The notes beneath the pieces are model-generated. The model saw only the letters and a list, made by a program, of their open reading frames with translations, did no database searches and was not told the origin of the DNA. From assembly GCA_031410595.1 (NCBI GenBank), contig JANNZM010000104.1:127749-191748 (forward strand): a stretch of 64,000 nt of DNA, written 5' to 3'. Positions within the stretch are counted from its first letter, which is position 1. Each line of letters begins with the position of its first letter. The translations under genes were made by a program, and so were the position numbers. Origin of the DNA: JANMCE01 sp031410595. Lineage in GTDB: Bacteria > Actinomycetota > Acidimicrobiia > Acidimicrobiales > Ilumatobacteraceae. Below, in pieces: positions 1-9,682 of this stretch.

Positions 1-2162
1 CGCTCGAGCAGTGCCGGGTCGGTGTCGAGCAGAGGAAGAGTCTCGGGGACATCAACGAGCACCCGGCCAGCGCTTCCGGGTGTTGCGTCTAGGGCGGCGC
101 TGACGACATCTTCGAGTGCGGTGGGACGGTTTGCCAGTGGTACGGCTCCGGCTTGGAGGCGGCTCATGTCCAGGAGGTCTCCGACCAGGCTATTGAGCCG
201 ATCAACGGACTCGTCGATGGTTTGCAAGAGGCTGTCGGTGTCGGCTTCGCTCCATTGCACGTCGCGTTGCATCAAGCTGGTGACGGCAGCTTTGGTCGAG
301 GCCAGTGGTGTGCGGAGGTCATGCGACACCGCTCGGAGCAGCGCTGTTCGGAGGGCATCGGCTTGGGCGAGCGCTTCTGATGCTTCGAGTTCCCCGCGGC
401 GTTGGCGTCCCTGGAGGGCGACCGAGAGTTGATCGGTGAAGGCGCGCAACACCTGGAGATCTTGTGAAGGGAGCGCTTCTCCCGTGATCACGAGTTGGGC
501 ATCGCCCGACGCGTTGAGGGCAAACGCAGTGCCATCCTGCGGTCGTGTTTGGGCTTCGTCACCGCTTGCCGTGTGTGTCATCCAGTCGCCGCCCGTGCGT
601 TCCAGCACCGAAACACCGGCCAGGCCGAATGTGATCCGAAGCTGGTCGACCAGCTCGGGTAGTGGGTCTGCTGCGCCCACCAGCAATGCACTGCTGCGGG
701 CGAGGGCCGATGCTTCGTTACGGGCTCGGAGCGATTCTCGTGAACGTTGCGCTGCTCGTTCGACGGTCTCGGCCACGAACACGGCGACGGACACGAAGAC
801 CACGAGCGCAATGACGTCTTCGAGCCGACCAATGGCGAGCGAATGGAATGGTGGGATGAAGAACCAGTTGGTGAGCCCGAACCCTGCCAGCGACGCGAAC
901 AGCCCGACCCGCCGGCCGCCAAGCGCAGCGACGGACATGATGAGCGAAAGGTAGAGCAGGAGCACCGCAGGGAGTTCAACGGTGTCTCGGAGCCGCGCCA
1001 GCGTCAGAGTGAGCACAAGAAGTCCGACAAGGCAAAGCACCCAGGCCACGAATGATCGACGTCTCGTTCGGCTGCGGCGGTTGGGGAGCATTCGCAACGG
1101 TTGATGAGTTGGTGCGCTGCTCGTGGGAACGACGTGTATGTCAACGGCTTCGCTCAAGTCGGCGAGGGCAAGCAACATTGACGAACGTTCTCGCCAACGT
1201 CGTACCGCACGCCCCGATCCAACGACGAGTTGCGTGGCGCGTTCATCGTCGGCAAAGCGAACAAGCGCTTGCGCGACGTCGTCGTCTACTACCTCTCGGT
1301 ACGTTCCGCCGATTTCGCTCAGCAGGTCCCGATGTTGTTGCAGTTCGGAGCCGACCTGGTGGCCGGGACCGGTTTGCACGACATGCACGCCGATTAGATC
1401 GCCGCGCAGGCGGCTGGCCAATCGGGCCGCCCGGCGGATGAGCCGTTCGCCGTCAACGCCGCCGGTCATTGCGACGACGATGCGTTCTCGGGTTTCCCAC
1501 CGGTCAACAATGTTCTGTTCGGTTTGGTAGCGGTGGAGGGATTCCTCCACGTGTTCGGCCAGCCATAGCAGCGCAATTTCACGGAGCGCGCCGAGGGTGC
1601 CGGGCCGAAAGTAGTTCGCGAGCGCGGCATCGACGTGTTCGGCCGGGTAGATGCTTCCGTGGGCCATGCGACGCCGTAAAGCTTCCGGACTGATGTCGAC
1701 CAGCTCGATTTGATGGGCGCTCTTGGCGATGATGTCAGGCACAGTGGGTCCCGGAGTTAGGCCGGTGATCTGGGTAATGGCGTCGGCGAGCGATTCGAGC
1801 TGATCGATATTCAACGTCGTGACGACCTCAATGCCGGCATCCAGCAGGATCTGCACCTCCTGCCATCGACGGAGATAAATGGAACCCGTGCGATTGGCCG
1901 CGCCGAGATCATCCACGAGGACAACGTCGGGCGATTCGGCCAACAGTCGGTCGAGGTCCATGCCAGCATGGGCGCCGAGTGGAGCGACGATCAGTAGTCC
2001 GGCAAGGGCCGCTTCAGTTTGTGTACGCCCATGGGTTTCGACCGCTCCTAGAACGACGTGCGCGCCTCGATGTTGTCGTCGGCTGCCTTCGGTGAGCATG
2101 GCGACGGTCTTGCCGACCCCGGGGGCGGCGCCGAGGTAGATACGGAGAACGCCTCGTTGCAT
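1..2162 (-). CDS. kdpD: Sensor histidine kinase KdpD (3' end outside window)
   Basis: Osmo- and K+-sensing histidine kinase that normally signals to KdpE to induce the Kdp K+-ATPase. The reading frame starts at an ATG at 2162 and stays open to the left edge, giving about 720 visible residues. The N-terminus carries the KdpD P-loop (GAAPGVGKT, residues about 10-18), followed by a USP-like region, a membrane block of about four helices around residues 355-460, a GAF-like segment, and the HisKA box SHDLRTPLA around residue 615. The HATPase domain lies mostly beyond the edge; KdpD is usually 840-900 residues. It is divergent from a second K+ transporter across 131 bp, so a shared potassium-responsive control region is plausible. 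No frameshift was seen at the points checked. Confidence 0.93.
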   Translation of the reverse strand, partial: MQRGVLRIYLGAAPGVGKTVAMLTEGSRRQHRGAHVVLGAVETHGRTQTEAALAGLLIVAPLGAHAGMDLDRLLAESPDVVLVDDLGAANRTGSIYLRRWQEVQILLDAGIEVVTTLNIDQLESLADAITQITGLTPGPTVPDIIAKSAHQIELVDISPEALRRRMAHGSIYPAEHVDAALANYFRPGTLGALREIALLWLAEHVEESLHRYQTEQNIVDRWETRERIVVAMTGGVDGERLIRRAARLASRLRGDLIGVHVVQTGPGHQVGSELQQHRDLLSEIGGTYREVVDDDVAQALVRFADDERATQLVVGSGRAVRRWRERSSMLLALADLSEAVDIHVVPTSSAPTHQPLRMLPNRRSRTRRRSFVAWVLCLVGLLVLTLTLARLRDTVELPAVLLLYLSLIMSVAALGGRRVGLFASLAGFGLTNWFFIPPFHSLAIGRLEDVIALVVFVSVAVFVAETVERAAQRSRESLRARNEASALARSSALLVGAADPLPELVDQLRITFGLAGVSVLERTGGDWMTHTASGDEAQTRPQDGTAFALNASGDAQLVITGEALPSQDLQVLRAFTDQLSVALQGRQRRGELEASEALAQADALRTALLRAVSHDLRTPLASTKAAVTSLMQRDVQWSEADTDSLLQTIDESVDRLNSLVGDLLDMSRLQAGAVPLANRPTALEDVVSAALDATPGSAGRVLVDVPETLPLLDTDPALLE

Positions 2163-2293
2163 CAGCCCAGTTTGCCCCCCAGGTCACGCCTTAACGGAAC
2201 TTTTACGCGGCGACCTCGGTTCTTCACGCCGTTCGCACGCGTGGTGTCGAACATCACAGACCACCCAGTCCTAGCCCGTGTTTCAGTAGATAT

Positions 2294-4681
2294 GTGCTTA
2301 CGCAAGAAGCCCCGACCACGCAACCAAGTCCCGCCGAAAGACAGGCGACTGCCCCGCTCGCACGGGTAGGTCACTTACGCGAACCACGCAGCTACCGGCT
2401 CAAGAACCGGCTCCTTGGGCCCCCGTTGGACAGCGACCAACTGCAGCACGAGCGGCTCGGCAAGCCGACGGCCCTCGCGGTATTTGCATCGGACAATCTG
2501 TCTTCCTCCGCGTACGCGACAGAGGAAATCCTGCGGGTCCTCATCCCCGTCTTCGGATTCGCCGCCTTCACTCTGGTGACACCAATCACCATTGCGTTGC
2601 TTGTCGTACTCGGATTCTTGATCCTGTCGTATCGCCAGACCATCAAGGCGTACCCGAGTGCCGGCGGCGCGTACATCGTTACGAGGGACAACTTCGGCAT
2701 CATGCCCGCCCAGGTGGCCGGTGTCGCGCTGCTCACCGACTACATCTTGACGGTGTCCGTGTCCGTCGCGGCCGGCAGCGACGCTCTGGCATCGGCGTTC
2801 TCGTCCCTCGCACCGTACAAACTTTGGATCGCGATCGGTTTCGTCTGCATCATTGCGTTCGGCAACCTTCGTGGCGTGAAGGAATCCGGCAAGGTGTTCG
2901 CCGTCCCGACCTATTTCTTCATGCTCAACATGTTCGCCCTGTTGCTTGTCGGCGGTTACAAGCTGACGTTCGGCCACCTGACGCAAGGCCCAACCAATGC
3001 CCCCGGCATGCTGCTCTTCGGCTCGAAATCAGCGAGTGCGTGGATGACGTTCGCCCTCCTCAAGGTCGTGCTCAAGGCATTCGGATCTGGTGGTGCCGCG
3101 GTGACCGGTGTCGAGGCGATTTCCAATGGCGTCCCGGCGTTCAAGGAACCGGCATGGAAGAACGCACGATCGACCTTGGTCATCATGGGTGGAGCGCTCG
3201 GCGTGATGTTCCTTGGCCTGTCGATCATGGCCGCCAAAGTGCACGCCGTCCCCTATACGAGCGGCACCCCGACCGTCATCTCTCAGGTCGGTCAATACGT
3301 CTTCGGCGGGGGGATCGGAAAGATCCTCTTCTATAGCCTTCAGGCGGGCACGATGCTCATTCTCGTCCTAGCGGCCAACACCAGTTTCGCTGACTTTCCC
3401 CGGCTCGCGAGTTTTCATGCGGGTGACAACTTCATGCCTCGCCAGTTCCAAGTTCGCGGTCATCGACTGGTGTTCTCGAACGGGATCATCTTCCTGGCTG
3501 TCGCTGGCATCGTCGCGCTGCTGGGTACCGGCGGTCAGGTGAGCCGGCTGATTCCGTTGTACGCCATCGGTGTGTTCACGAGTTTCACCATGTCGCAAGC
3601 AGGCATGGCTAAACACCACATCACGCACAAGGAGGAGGGCTGGAAGAACGGCCTGCTCATCAACGCGACTGGTGCGGTGCTGTCCCTTGTGGTGTTGATC
3701 ATTGTTGCTGCGGTCAAGTTCACCGAGGGCGCATGGGTGATCATGCTGCTCGTGCCGATCATGGTTGTCGGTCTGGTCCGCCTCAACAAGGCGTACGAGG
3801 CTGAACACGAAGAACTCATGGACGACGTCCACGCAGCGGCCCAGGTGAAAGTCATGCACCGCCACGCGGTGGTCGTCCTGGTCGACAGCCTCGACGCGGC
3901 CGCCGCCCTAGCGATGCAGTATGCGCGCACCCTTGCACCGGACGATCTACGGGCTGTGCATTTCGATCTCGATCCGTGGAAAACGAAAGCCCTCACCGCT
4001 GCGTGGGGAAAGCTCGGGTTCTCCACCTTCCCGCTCGACATCATCGAATGTCCTGACCGCCGTATGGCGAGAGCGACCCTGGAAACCGTTGCGTATATCG
4101 CCGCCGATGGGCGCACCGAAGTGAGCGTTCTCATTCCTCGCCGGGAGTACACCAAGGTGTGGCACCGCATCCTGCACGACCGGTCTTCGAGCACCATCGC
4201 TGGTGCCCTGGCGGAAGTACCCCACTGCACCGTCACTATCGTGCCGTATCACCTCGGAAACGGACGGTCCGCCGACGCATCGCCCGGCGTCGTCCCTTCG
4301 GTGTCAGAGACGGCAACCTCTGCGACCGTCGCTTTGCCGAGTCTTCCGGGCTCCGGGATTGTTGTCCCTGGTCTACCAGCGGATCGTGTGCGTCTTGGTG
4401 ATCTGAAGGCTCGTCAGCGCAGCCGGGTTGCGGGCCGAGTGCGCAGTATGCGTGTCCAGCCGTGGGGTGGCGCTCCCAGCCTTGAAGTGGTACTCGTCGA
4501 CGGTACTGGCAGCCTCACCGCGGTGTTTCTCGGGCGCCGCGAAATCGGTGGGATCCGCCCAGGTTCACTCATCTCGCTCGAAGGAACCACAGGACGCCAC
4601 AACGGCACCGACGCAATGCTGAACCCCCAATTCGACATCATCTCCGTACCTCACATGCCCGACGCACCAGGCGAGCACTAA
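2294..4681 (+). CDS. KimA-like potassium importer (APC family) with fused C-terminal OB-fold domain
   Basis: Membrane transporter of the APC superfamily closest to KimA/YdaO, a proton-coupled high-affinity K+ importer. Family motifs seen: LSSSAYATEEIL, YRQTIKAYPSAGGAYIV, DYILTVSVSVAAG and GVEAISNGVPAFK, with about 12 hydrophobic segments up to residue 480. A USP-like cytosolic region follows (residues about 510-650). The last 105 residues (from about 690) resemble the single-domain OB-fold protein that in mycobacteria lies near an APC permease and the CeoBC/TrkA proteins; here it is covalently attached. The length of 795 residues exceeds B. subtilis KimA by almost 200. The start is GTG; the upstream ATG at 2292 is in another frame. 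The divergent kdpD partner supports a K+ role. The substrate is inferred, not proven. Confidence 0.82.
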   Translation: MLTQEAPTTQPSPAERQATAPLARVGHLREPRSYRLKNRLLGPPLDSDQLQHERLGKPTALAVFASDNLSSSAYATEEILRVLIPVFGFAAFTLVTPITIALLVVLGFLILSYRQTIKAYPSAGGAYIVTRDNFGIMPAQVAGVALLTDYILTVSVSVAAGSDALASAFSSLAPYKLWIAIGFVCIIAFGNLRGVKESGKVFAVPTYFFMLNMFALLLVGGYKLTFGHLTQGPTNAPGMLLFGSKSASAWMTFALLKVVLKAFGSGGAAVTGVEAISNGVPAFKEPAWKNARSTLVIMGGALGVMFLGLSIMAAKVHAVPYTSGTPTVISQVGQYVFGGGIGKILFYSLQAGTMLILVLAANTSFADFPRLASFHAGDNFMPRQFQVRGHRLVFSNGIIFLAVAGIVALLGTGGQVSRLIPLYAIGVFTSFTMSQAGMAKHHITHKEEGWKNGLLINATGAVLSLVVLIIVAAVKFTEGAWVIMLLVPIMVVGLVRLNKAYEAEHEELMDDVHAAAQVKVMHRHAVVVLVDSLDAAAALAMQYARTLAPDDLRAVHFDLDPWKTKALTAAWGKLGFSTFPLDIIECPDRRMARATLETVAYIAADGRTEVSVLIPRREYTKVWHRILHDRSSSTIAGALAEVPHCTVTIVPYHLGNGRSADASPGVVPSVSETATSATVALPSLPGSGIVVPGLPADRVRLGDLKARQRSRVAGRVRSMRVQPWGGAPSLEVVLVDGTGSLTAVFLGRREIGGIRPGSLISLEGTTGRHNGTDAMLNPQFDIISVPHMPDAPGEH

Positions 4682-4699
4682 CACCCCGGACAGGAAGTG

Positions 4700-4975
4700 C
4701 TAGAGCGCAGCGGCTGCCGCTTCGGCGATTGCTTGGTCTTGTTCGGCCGAGCCGCCGGAGACGCCAACGGCGCCGACCAGTTTCTTCTTTACCCTCAGGG
4801 GGATGCCGCCACCGAAGACGATGAAGCGATGGGTCTTGATGATGCCGTGCACGAGTGACGGGTCATCTTTCAACGCGCCCCACCAAAGGTGCGTCGGCAT
4901 GCCTTTGAACGCAAAGAGTGGTTGCCATGTGGCAAATGTAGTGGGTGCGGATGCGATCGTTCTCGCATCGTTGTC
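4700..4975 (-). pseudogene. GlcG/HbpS-family (DUF336) fragment, N-terminus missing
   Basis: The last 85 or so codons match the C-terminal half of the GlcG/HbpS haem-binding-like family: MPTHLWWGALKDDPSLVHGI, then FGGGIPLRV, then VGAVGVSGGSAEQDQA. The usual N-terminal strand with AVVDAGG is absent. Upstream the frame stays open to 5134 but reads as unrelated sequence that overlaps the start of the helicase gene. No convincing start codon sits before the conserved part. I read it as a decayed remnant; the upper boundary is approximate. A short expressed protein cannot be excluded. Confidence 0.6.
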
Positions 4976-4999
4976 ACACCTCCCTGGTAGAACAGTGGG

Positions 5000-7780
5000 A
5001 TGGCACAGATCACGTGTGGGAACTGCGGGGGCGCGCATAACAGCGTGGCCGAGGTTCGCCAGTGCCATGCGGCTGGGCCGCAGAATCTGTTCGACGTGGC
5101 CGAGGCTGCCCATCCCTATCCGCAGCCGTATCACGAGTCTTCGGCGCCGGTACCCGGGCTAGATCGGGTTCGGCTGGACGCGCCCGCGGACGCGTGGGCG
5201 GGGCCAGTAGCGCTTGGCCGATGGTTCGTCATCCTACCCGGTGGCGACATTCCCGCAGCATGGGCTGAGGCTGACCGGTTTGTGATTGATGCCAGTGTCC
5301 TGGCCGACCCGAGCGAACGATTGGAACAGCTCCTCCCCCGTTGGATCAACCGGCAACGAACGGTGGTGCGGCTTGATGTGCCGTTCTTTGATCGCCCGAC
5401 AGAGGTTGAGCGGGCCATGCCGTGGGACATCGATCCGTCGTTCACCTTCGCGCTCGAACAACTGTGGTTCATCGTGTGGGCCAACAGTGTGGACGGCACC
5501 GATGGTGCCCCCCGCTGGTCGTGGGCTGAGGCTGGGGCCAAACGAGGTGGCGGGCCCGATGGTGATCCGCATTGGTACGACGGTGGGCCGATCTCACTGC
5601 CAACCGAGGGCCTTTCCACCATTCATCGGGTATCGATCGAGCGGCGCATCATCACCCCGTTGTCGCACACGCCATGCACCGCTGATCTTGCGCCCGATCA
5701 GCTGGCGGCGGTCATGCACGATGGAGCCGCGGCGCGCATCATTGCGCCGGCCGGGTCGGGCAAGACGCGTGTGCTTACCGAGCGGGCTCGGCATCTGTTG
5801 AAGGACTGGCGCCTGCCCGCCGACGCGGTCACGTTGGTGGCGTTCAACGTGCGCGCCGCCCAGGAGATTCGGGAGCGCACCGAGGACCTCGCCGATCTGC
5901 AGATCCGCACGCTGAACGCCTTGGCTCTGGCCATCGTGAACGGCAGCGGACGCTTCCGCAACCGGGGGGCCAGGCTCGGCACCATCGACGAGCGCGAGGT
6001 TCGCCGCATCCTCGACTCGCTGGTCACGTTCCCTCGCAAAGCCAACACCGACCCTGCACAAGCATGGATCGACGCACTTGCCCAGGTGCGGCTCGGCTTA
6101 CGAACTCCCGCCAGCGTCGAGGCCATGTTTGACGGCGACGTGCCCGGTTTTGCCGAGGTGTTCCCAAAGTTCCGGGCCGTGCTGGCCGAACGAAAATCTC
6201 TCGACTTCGATGAGCAGATCACGGCGGCCATCATTGCGTTGCTCACCGAGCCTGCCACCCGCATTCAGGCTCAAGAGGTGGCGCGGGTGTTACTGGTCGA
6301 TGAGTTTCAGGACCTTGCGCCCGCGCACCTTTTGTTGCTGCGACTGTTGGCGTCACCCGAGCTGGCGGTGTTTGGGGTGGGCGATGACGACCAGACCATC
6401 TACGGCTACGCCGGGGCCACACCCGAGTGGCTGATCTCGTTCGATCGATTGTTCCCTGGCGCGGGCGATCATCCACTCGAAGTCAACTATCGGTGCCCGC
6501 CGGCTGTTGTGAAGGCCGCAGCTACGTTGCTCACCCACAACCGACGCCGGGTTTCTAAGACCATCCGGCCACGACCAGACCGCACGGTTGACGCCGACGC
6601 ACTCCGTATCGTGGCCGATGACGATCAGGTCTCCAGCAGCGTCGCCGCGGTGCGTCGGCTGATAGACACCGCCGCGCTGCCGAGCGACATTGCGGTACTG
6701 ACCCGCGTTACCGCATCGCTGGCACCGGTGCAGGTGGCGCTGCGTCACGCCGGCGTGCCCACACAGGCCGCTATCGACGCTCGCTATCTCGAACGCACCG
6801 GCGTGCGTACGGCGCTGGCGTGGCTGCAGATCGCGTCGAACACCGAGCGGCTGTTCGCGTCCGATATCGACGCCACGGCTCGCCGACCATCGCGGGGTAT
6901 CTCGCCGCGCGTGGTCAGTTGGATGACCGAGTGCAAAGACCAGGCGTCGCTCGTGAAGTTGGCCGGTCGCATCACCAACGAGCGCGACAGTGACAAGGTG
7001 TCGGCCTACGCGCACGACATCAGCCAGGTCGCGGCCAAGGCCAACAAGGGCGCCACCACTATGGACCTGTTGGCGTTCGTGCGTGATCGGGTCGGCCTCG
7101 ACGACGCGCTCTCCAAACTTGACCGCAGCCGAGCCGATGCACAGTCCACCCACCTCGACGACCTTGACGCCCTCACTGCGCTGGCCCGCCTTCACCCCGA
7201 TCACACCACGTTCGCTGACTGGTTGCGAGAAGAGCTGAGTGCGCCCGGCAACCCCAACGGCGTCACGCTGTCGAGCATCCATCGGGTGAAAGGTCGGGAG
7301 TGGCCACACATCATCATCTACGACGTTCGTGACGGTGTCACTCCTCATCGACTCGCTGATGATCAGCAGGAGGAGCGACGTGTCTTTCACGTCGCTCTCA
7401 CCCGCTGCTCGCAGTCGGTCACCGTCTTGTCCGACGCGGCATGCAGTAGCCGTTTCCTCGACGAAATGGACCACGAGGCCGGGCCCGAACCAGAGCGCAT
7501 CGTCCGCTCCCGTTCATCGTCACCGACACCTGCGTCGGCTACGTCGTTCAAGGGTGACGACGCGCTGCGAGATCGATTGCGCGCCTGGCGATCCGACCGG
7601 GCCAAGGCCGATTCGGTGCCCGCCTACGTGGTGTTCACCAACGTCACCCTCGATGCACTCGCCGACATCGCACCGACCTCCGTTGACGAACTCAAACGCA
7701 TCCCCGGCATCGGGCCCGCCAAACGTGAGCGCTACGGCGATGCCATCGTTGAGGTGATCGGAGCGCACGTCAGCGGCTAA
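5000..7780 (+). CDS. UvrD/Rep-family superfamily 1 DNA helicase with zinc-knuckle N-terminus and HhH/HRDC-like C-terminus
   Basis: ATP-driven 3'-5' DNA helicase, 926 residues. Superfamily 1A motifs in order: Walker A APAGSGKTRVL (about 249), Walker B DEFQD (about 433), motif III GDDDQTIYGYAGA, NYRCP, the motif V region SSIHRVKGREW and motif VI VFHVALTRC (about 795). The C-terminus (about 880-926) contains IPGIGPAKRERYG, a helix-hairpin-helix-like HRDC segment. The N-terminus begins CGNCGGAH...RQCH, a possible C-x2-C...C-x2-H zinc site, and residues 50-230 are not recognised. It stands alone, followed 58 bp later by a lipase gene. Likely in DNA repair or recombination; the exact role is unknown. 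The start is the ATG just ahead of the Cys motif. Confidence 0.9.
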   Translation: MAQITCGNCGGAHNSVAEVRQCHAAGPQNLFDVAEAAHPYPQPYHESSAPVPGLDRVRLDAPADAWAGPVALGRWFVILPGGDIPAAWAEADRFVIDASVLADPSERLEQLLPRWINRQRTVVRLDVPFFDRPTEVERAMPWDIDPSFTFALEQLWFIVWANSVDGTDGAPRWSWAEAGAKRGGGPDGDPHWYDGGPISLPTEGLSTIHRVSIERRIITPLSHTPCTADLAPDQLAAVMHDGAAARIIAPAGSGKTRVLTERARHLLKDWRLPADAVTLVAFNVRAAQEIRERTEDLADLQIRTLNALALAIVNGSGRFRNRGARLGTIDEREVRRILDSLVTFPRKANTDPAQAWIDALAQVRLGLRTPASVEAMFDGDVPGFAEVFPKFRAVLAERKSLDFDEQITAAIIALLTEPATRIQAQEVARVLLVDEFQDLAPAHLLLLRLLASPELAVFGVGDDDQTIYGYAGATPEWLISFDRLFPGAGDHPLEVNYRCPPAVVKAAATLLTHNRRRVSKTIRPRPDRTVDADALRIVADDDQVSSSVAAVRRLIDTAALPSDIAVLTRVTASLAPVQVALRHAGVPTQAAIDARYLERTGVRTALAWLQIASNTERLFASDIDATARRPSRGISPRVVSWMTECKDQASLVKLAGRITNERDSDKVSAYAHDISQVAAKANKGATTMDLLAFVRDRVGLDDALSKLDRSRADAQSTHLDDLDALTALARLHPDHTTFADWLREELSAPGNPNGVTLSSIHRVKGREWPHIIIYDVRDGVTPHRLADDQQEERRVFHVALTRCSQSVTVLSDAACSSRFLDEMDHEAGPEPERIVRSRSSSPTPASATSFKGDDALRDRLRAWRSDRAKADSVPAYVVFTNVTLDALADIAPTSVDELKRIPGIGPAKRERYGDAIVEVIGAHVSG

Positions 7781-7838
7781 CCCGAAACGCCTGCGCCACT
7801 GCGACCGCAACGGGTGACGAAAGGAGTACGGTTCGATC

Positions 7839-9149
7839 ATGCGTCGACGAGTTCTCGTGGCCCTCGTGTTGGTTGTCTCGGCATGCGCGAGCACGACGAA
7901 AGGTGCATCTGACACCTCGGCGATCCCGCCGAATACAACCGCGCCGGTGGTAACGGTTGCATCCACAACTACTCCGCTGACTCCTCCGCCAACAACGGAA
8001 GCGCCCACCACAACAACAGCTGCTCCCACCTCGACCAGCGCTCCCGCGAATCTCACGAAGTTCAAGATCGTGTCGGACGCAGATCTGTACGTGCCGCCGA
8101 GCCCCTTGCGCGCAGGCAAGCCAGGCGACATCGTTCAGATCACCGCCCCGAACCAACGACCGGGCGGGTCAATGGTCATCAAAGTGCTGTACCTCTCCAC
8201 GACGGCCAGCGGCAAACCGACGGCGGTGTCGGGACTGGTGTACTTGCCCACGAGCACCAAGCCCGACGCGCCGATTCTTGCGTACGCGCACGGGACGACC
8301 GGGCTCGATGATCGTTGTGCGCCGAGCAAGCAAACCAGCAACGGTGAGCCCGATCAGGCCGCGGCACAATTCCTCAGTGCCGGCTACATAGTGACCGCCA
8401 CCGACTACGAAGGTTTGGGGACACCCGGTGTGCACCCTTACGTGGTCGGTCGCAGTGAAGGTCCAAGCATCCTCGACTCCATTCGTGTGGCTCGCAATCT
8501 GACCCGTACGACCGGCAAGTCTGTCGTGTGGGGCCATAGCCAGGGTGGCGGCGCCACACTGTGGGCTGCGGAGCTGGCTCCGACATATGCTCCCGACGCG
8601 CAGGTCGTGGGCGTCGCTGCTGGCGCTCCCGCCGTCGAGTTGAAACTGCTCTCCGCCGCACTTCGCACCAGCCCATTCTTCGGCTACATCTTCATGGCCG
8701 GCGCTGGCTTCAAAGCCGCCTACCCGGACCTCGACGAATCGCAGGTCTACACCCCCGCCGGCGTCGAGGCGGTGGACTTTGCCAGCAAGAACTGTTTCGA
8801 AACCGTCGCTCAGTTTCAGGGCAAACCGCCGGAGGATTTCATCAAGGCCGACCCGGCTTCGGTCGAGCCGTTCGCCACGTACCTTGAGGACAACACGCCC
8901 GGCAACCTGGCGACGACCGTGCCGATCTTTATCTACCACGGCGACAAGGACGAGCAGATTCCGGTGATTGGCAGTCTTTTGATGTTCAACCGGGCCTGCA
9001 AGACCGGTGGCTTCACTATCCAACGCCAGACCTATCCCGATCAGACCCACGTCTCGGTGATCGCCAAGGCCATGCCCGACATCAAGAGCTACCTCGCTGA
9101 TCGTCTCGCCGGAAAGCCCGCACCTACGACCCCGTGTCCCACGGCGTAA
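7839..9149 (+). CDS. Secreted lipase-family lipoprotein (secretory lipase, alpha/beta hydrolase)
   Basis: Exported esterase/lipase of the fungal-type secretory lipase (LIP) family, 436 residues. The signal peptide ends in a lipobox-like VVSAC (Cys about 17), then comes a Thr/Pro-rich linker to about residue 70. The alpha/beta-hydrolase core shows GTTGLDDRCAPS, the nucleophile elbow GHSQGG (Ser about 235), a candidate acid in YHGDKDEQIP and a candidate His in DQTHVSV near the C-terminus. A ribosome-binding site (AAAGGAG) lies 11 bp ahead of the ATG. Probably anchored on the outer face of the membrane. The natural substrate is unknown. Confidence 0.88.
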   Translation: MRRRVLVALVLVVSACASTTKGASDTSAIPPNTTAPVVTVASTTTPLTPPPTTEAPTTTTAAPTSTSAPANLTKFKIVSDADLYVPPSPLRAGKPGDIVQITAPNQRPGGSMVIKVLYLSTTASGKPTAVSGLVYLPTSTKPDAPILAYAHGTTGLDDRCAPSKQTSNGEPDQAAAQFLSAGYIVTATDYEGLGTPGVHPYVVGRSEGPSILDSIRVARNLTRTTGKSVVWGHSQGGGATLWAAELAPTYAPDAQVVGVAAGAPAVELKLLSAALRTSPFFGYIFMAGAGFKAAYPDLDESQVYTPAGVEAVDFASKNCFETVAQFQGKPPEDFIKADPASVEPFATYLEDNTPGNLATTVPIFIYHGDKDEQIPVIGSLLMFNRACKTGGFTIQRQTYPDQTHVSVIAKAMPDIKSYLADRLAGKPAPTTPCPTA

Positions 9150-9197
9150 AGCATCACGCTAGGTTCTCGCCGAGTCACGAGACCAGAGGAGACACCA

Positions 9198-9677
9198 TTG
9201 TCAGAATTCACTGACTTCACGATGGATTCCATTACCGGGGAATCCGTCAGCTTTGAGCAGTACCGGGATCAGGTCAGCCTGATCGTCAACGTCGCGAGCG
9301 CTTGAGGCCTTACCCCCCAGTACGCAGGTCTGCGTGCGCTCTATGAAGACAACAAGGCAGCCGGGTTCAACGTGCTGGCCTTCCCGTGTAACCAGTTCGG
9401 TGCGCAAGAGCCCGGCACCAATGCCGAAATACTTGCATTTGCAACGAGTAAGTACGACACCACGTTCCCCATGTTTGCCAAGATCGAGGTCAATGGTGAT
9501 GGGGCGTGCGATCTGTACAAATGGCTCCGCCACCAGCAACCCGGAGCCGGCGACAGCGACGCTATTACCTGGAACTTCGAAAAGTTCCTCGTCGATCGAG
9601 CCGGCAAGGTTGTGGCCCGATACTCCCCGAAGACCACGCCCGAAGAAATCGCGGCGGACCTTCCCCAGTATCTGTAG
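9198..9677 (+). CDS. Selenocysteine-containing glutathione peroxidase (in-frame TGA = Sec36)
   Basis: Thiol peroxidase reducing hydroperoxides. Reading through one in-frame TGA (9303-9305) gives a 159-residue protein, the normal length for bacterial GPx. The TGA falls exactly at the catalytic position of the family motif NVAS-x-(C/U)-GLTPQY. The Gln/Trp/Asn partners are also present: FPCNQFGAQEPG, then ITWNFEKFLVD. The start is TTG, supported by AGAGGAGA 5 nt upstream. A hairpin right after the TGA has the apical sequence of the E. coli fdhF SECIS element (see the next entry). A plain nonsense mutation is unlikely because the rest of the gene is intact and the SECIS lies at the right distance. 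The cell must encode SelA/B/C/D elsewhere. It converges on the P450 gene with 5 bp between stops. Confidence 0.88.
9303..9337 (+). promoter_or_regulatory. Bacterial SECIS element: UGA codon plus downstream hairpin
   Basis: After the TGA at 9303-9305 and 14 nt of spacer, GTACGCA (9320-9326) pairs with TGCGTGC (9331-9337, one G-U pair) around a GGTC loop (9327-9330). The apical GCAGGTCTGC is identical to that of E. coli fdhF, whose loop G and U contact SelB. The distance from UGA to loop is 21 nt, within the known bacterial range. This would recruit SelB with Sec-tRNA at the ribosome. Confidence 0.85.
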
Positions 9678-9682
9678 ATCGG

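Noticed and set aside
9303..9305. TGA in the peroxidase as a nonsense mutation or sequencing error
   Set aside because: It lies exactly at the Sec position and a SECIS hairpin follows; the remaining gene is intact.
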